Assembly (NCBI RefSeq): GCF_013266695.1
Contig: NZ_JABRXF010000003.1
Location: forward strand, 620,001 to 684,000
Length of the DNA stretch: 64,000 bases
Direction: 5' to 3'
DNA from: Hongsoonwoonella zoysiae
Lineage (GTDB): Bacteria; Pseudomonadota; Alphaproteobacteria; Rhizobiales; Stappiaceae
In this document: one piece after another, positions 61,895 through 64,000 of the stretch
Numbering within the stretch: the stretch's first letter is position 1
How the letters are laid out: each line of letters opens with the position of its first letter
The notes under the pieces: generated by a model
The model's input: the letters and a program-made list of their open reading frames with translations, nothing else
Told to the model about the DNA's origin: nothing
Database searches by the model: none
Position numbers and translations under genes: made by a program

Positions 61895-62722
61895 ATGGCG
61901 ATCAAGGATATTTTGACGGTTGTCGACCTCAACGGAAAACAGGCTGCGCCACGGCTCGCGCTCGACCTTGCAAGCCGCACGGGCGCCCATGTGACAGGTC
62001 TTTCGATCGCGTTCGAGCCGGTGGTGCCGGGCTTCATCGCCGCCCCCATGCCGGCCGATTATATCGAGATCGCCCGCGATTCCGCGCTGAAAGCCGCTGC
62101 GAAGGCAGGCGAGGCGTTTTCCGACATGGCGCGCAAGAGCGGCGTATCTTCGGAAGTGCGCACCGCCGAGATGATTACCGGTGGGACAGCGGAGCCGGTG
62201 GTCTCGCATTGCCGCTTCACCGACCTTGTCGTCATCGGCCAGGATAACCCGGACGAGCCGGAACCGATGCGGGAAACGCTGATCGAAGCGGCACTTTTCG
62301 AATCCGGCGTGCCCGTTCTCATCGTTCCTTACATCGGCGCCAAACTGAAGATGAAGAACGTTCTCGTTGCCTGGGACGGCAGCCCGACGGCAAGCCGTGC
62401 GGTCCACGCGGCACTTCCGATTCTTGCGATGGCCGAGAAGGTGACCGTGATGATGGTGGAAACCGGAAAAACGTCCCACGGGCAGCCCGGCGCGGATATC
62501 GCAACCTACCTCGCTCGCCACAATCTCAATGTCACCGTCGACGTGGTGCCGCGCCCGCAGACGGGCATTGCCGACGCCATTCTCAATTACGTATCCGACC
62601 AGGGCGTCGACATGGTTGCCATGGGCGGTTACGGACATTCGCGCATGCGTGAATTCCTGTTCGGCGGCGCGACGCGTGAAATCCTGGCCGCCATGACCGT
62701 GCCGGTTCTGATGGCGCATTGA
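61895..62722 (+). CDS. universal stress protein, tandem UspA domains
   Basis: A 275-residue protein with two Usp domains. The first (residues about 4-145) starts DILTVVDLNGKQAAPRLALDLASRTGAHVTGLSIAF. The second (about 150-275) contains NVLVAWDGSPTASRAVHAALPIL and the ATP-binding GGYGHSRMREFLFGGATREILAAM motif (G-x2-G-x9-G-S/T pattern). Cytoplasmic, stress- or anaerobiosis-linked. GGAGGG lies 8 bases before ATG 61895. A perfect FNR-type palindrome is upstream. Confidence 0.9.
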   Translation: MAIKDILTVVDLNGKQAAPRLALDLASRTGAHVTGLSIAFEPVVPGFIAAPMPADYIEIARDSALKAAAKAGEAFSDMARKSGVSSEVRTAEMITGGTAEPVVSHCRFTDLVVIGQDNPDEPEPMRETLIEAALFESGVPVLIVPYIGAKLKMKNVLVAWDGSPTASRAVHAALPILAMAEKVTVMMVETGKTSHGQPGADIATYLARHNLNVTVDVVPRPQTGIADAILNYVSDQGVDMVAMGGYGHSRMREFLFGGATREILAAMTVPVLMAH

Positions 62723-62736
62723 ACAGGCGAGACAAA

Positions 62737-62763
62737 CCGGCGGCGGGCATGCCTCGCCGCCGG
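62737..62763 (+). terminator. hairpin after uspA
   Basis: CCGGCGGCG and CGCCGCCGG form a 9-bp stem with a 9-base loop, 15 bases after the uspA stop. It has no T tract, so it is a stabilising or weak termination hairpin. Confidence 0.45.
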
Positions 62764-62852
62764 CGACCGGAACAAGAAACAACAAAAAACAATCATCGAC
62801 GGTTTTGCGGGAGAAATGATCCAGGGTCCGTATTCAAACCGGAGATTCCCGC

Positions 62853-64000
62853 GTGACGATCCGCAATCTAGAAGGCCTGTTCGCCCCGTCTTCCATCGCC
62901 GTCGTCGGGCCGAATAAACTTCCGCGAGCGGCGTATGATCTTCTGCTTTCAAGGCTTGGTGCCGTTCTTTCCACGACATCTGTGACAATCATCGGCTGCG
63001 GTAAGGACGTGCCGGACGGCTTTCGCGCCAAGCGAAGGCTCGCGGACCTGGACAGGGCGCCCGATCTGCTGATCCTCGCCGGCGACCCGCAAGACGCGCC
63101 ACGGCTTGTGCTGGAGGCGGGCGCAGGAGGAACGCGCGCCGTCATCGCGCTCTCGCCGGGCTTCGACACCTGGCCGGACAATCTGGTGATACGCACCCTT
63201 CAAGCCGCCGGAAAGCATACCGTGAGGGTGCTCGGCCCCGGCAGCCTTGGCGTCGCCGCGCCCCGGCAAGGTTTTTTTGCACATCTGGCGGGCGCGGACA
63301 TCGAAGCGGGCGACCTTGCGCTGATCGCGCGCTCCGGCACAGTGCTCAATGCGACATTGTCTCATGCCGCTTCGAACCGGATCGGTTTTTCCGCCGTCGG
63401 GTCCCTCGGCCAGCGCACCGATATCGACGTGAGCGACCTGCTCGACTGGTTCGCCCTCGACTATCGCACTCGCGCAATCCTCGTTCACATGGAAGGCATC
63501 GGCAACCCGCGGAAGTTCCTTTCCGCCGCGCGGGTCGCTGCATATTCCAAGCCCGTCATCGCCATCCGGTCGGGCAAAAGCCGGGACCGCAAGGGACAAG
63601 GCACCACGCATGCCGGAAGGCTTGCCGCACCCGATCTCGTTTTCGAGGCGGCACTTCAACGCGCCGGCATTCTGCGGGTCGACGATCTGGGGGAATTGTT
63701 CGATGCCGCGGAAACGGTGGAACGCCTGCGCCCCGTCGCCGGACGCCGGCTCGCAATCGTCTCGGCAGGGCGCAGCCTCGCGACGATCGCGGCGGATCAA
63801 CTGGAAACCCGTGGCGGCGAACTGGTCACATTGAGCGAGGAAACGATAAAGGCCGCAGGCTCCAAGGCCCGTACGGGATTGCCCGCCGAAAACCCGCTGA
63901 TCCTGCCCGAGACCGCACCACCCGAAACCTTTCGCGATACGATTTCCACATTGATGGCGGACCGGCAATGCGACGGCGTTCTCGTTCTTGCCGCCCCTTC
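62853..64000 (+). CDS. ADP-forming acyl-CoA synthetase (acetate-CoA ligase family), truncated by window end
   Basis: GTG 62853, with GGAG 9 bases before, opens a frame that stays open to the window end (about 382 residues seen). The start NLEGLFAPSSIAVVGPNK is the CoA-binding Rossmann domain. RSGTVLNATLSHAASNRIGFSAVGSLGQRTDIDVSDLLDWFA, ILVHMEGIGNPRKFLSAAR and GKSRDRKGQGTTHAGRLAAPDLVFEAALQRAGILRVDDLGELFDA are the succinyl-CoA-ligase-like region with the phospho-His (THAG). It makes acyl-CoA from an acid, CoA and ATP, or the reverse. The C-terminal ATP-grasp part is outside. It may serve the acid imported by TRAP 3 with the nearby dehydrogenase. Confidence 0.85.
   Translation, partial: MTIRNLEGLFAPSSIAVVGPNKLPRAAYDLLLSRLGAVLSTTSVTIIGCGKDVPDGFRAKRRLADLDRAPDLLILAGDPQDAPRLVLEAGAGGTRAVIALSPGFDTWPDNLVIRTLQAAGKHTVRVLGPGSLGVAAPRQGFFAHLAGADIEAGDLALIARSGTVLNATLSHAASNRIGFSAVGSLGQRTDIDVSDLLDWFALDYRTRAILVHMEGIGNPRKFLSAARVAAYSKPVIAIRSGKSRDRKGQGTTHAGRLAAPDLVFEAALQRAGILRVDDLGELFDAAETVERLRPVAGRRLAIVSAGRSLATIAADQLETRGGELVTLSEETIKAAGSKARTGLPAENPLILPETAPPETFRDTISTLMADRQCDGVLVLAAP

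Overview
The window is GC-rich chromosomal DNA of an alphaproteobacterium, most likely a marine member of the Hyphomicrobiales (Rhizobiales). Indicators are groESL behind a CIRCE operator, hisS-hisZ-hisG with a long HisG, a LysR/DUF1127 pair, DUF3422, rsmE next to a plant-type gshA, an alphaproteobacterial CheZ, three complete TRAP transporters and a DddL-type DMSP lyase. No tRNA, rRNA, IS element, prophage or CRISPR array was recognised. The density and codon use look like core genome with metabolic accessory modules.

Layout. 0-5 kb: a sigma-54 activator with a degenerate receiver, a convergent DMSP lyase, a secreted protein and a TadG-like von Willebrand protein. 5-9 kb: groES, a 57-residue membrane ORF, groEL, slyX and an MFS transporter. 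9-12.9 kb: small genes, an acyl-CoA thioesterase, a nitric-oxide module (NsrR-like Rrf2 regulator, its putative box, group III globin, two mini membrane proteins), a His-rich secreted protein and a CRP-family regulator. 12.9-16.4 kb: an envelope glycosylation operon (GT2-GtrA, GT39, YdjC-like). 16.6-21.7 kb: hisS-hisZ-hisG and an amidase. 21.9-25.7 kb: TRAP system 1 with an isocitrate lyase/PEP mutase family enzyme. 25.8-30.5 kb: tag, cheZ, DUF2927, an L,D-transpeptidase and a ToxR-like membrane regulator. 30.7-46.6 kb: a 2-hydroxyacid region with glcDEF (glycolate), a LysR regulator, a cytochrome c, DUF3422, a TakP/lactate-like TRAP system 2, and FadR-lutA-arsN1-lutB-lutC (lactate). 46.6-56.5 kb: queF, adenylate cyclase, EamA exporter, LsrB/VtlR-like regulator with DUF1127, DUF937-like protein, gshA, rsmE, xseA. 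56.6-64 kb: a secreted DsrE-like protein, TRAP system 3, acyl-CoA dehydrogenase, an FNR-box-preceded universal stress protein, and a truncated ADP-forming acyl-CoA synthetase.

The most interesting signal is the gap between the CRP-family gene and the YdjC-like gene. It holds a CRP-type box, a TAnnnT -10 at class II spacing, and an about 80-nt putative sRNA with repeated CCTCC anti-Shine-Dalgarno segments and a Rho-independent terminator. Eleven contiguous sRNA bases are complementary, with one bulge, to the ribosome binding site of the divergent CRP-family gene, which suggests a feedback loop. Two leaders nearby (9211-9233 and 11481-11529) fold the Shine-Dalgarno sequence into long imperfect hairpins, resembling RNA thermometers. 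Other points of interest are the TM mini-ORF inside groESL, a likely ATT start codon at 46633, and an ArsN1-type acetyltransferase inside the lut operon. All functional calls come from reading the sequence and from memory of families; no database search was run.
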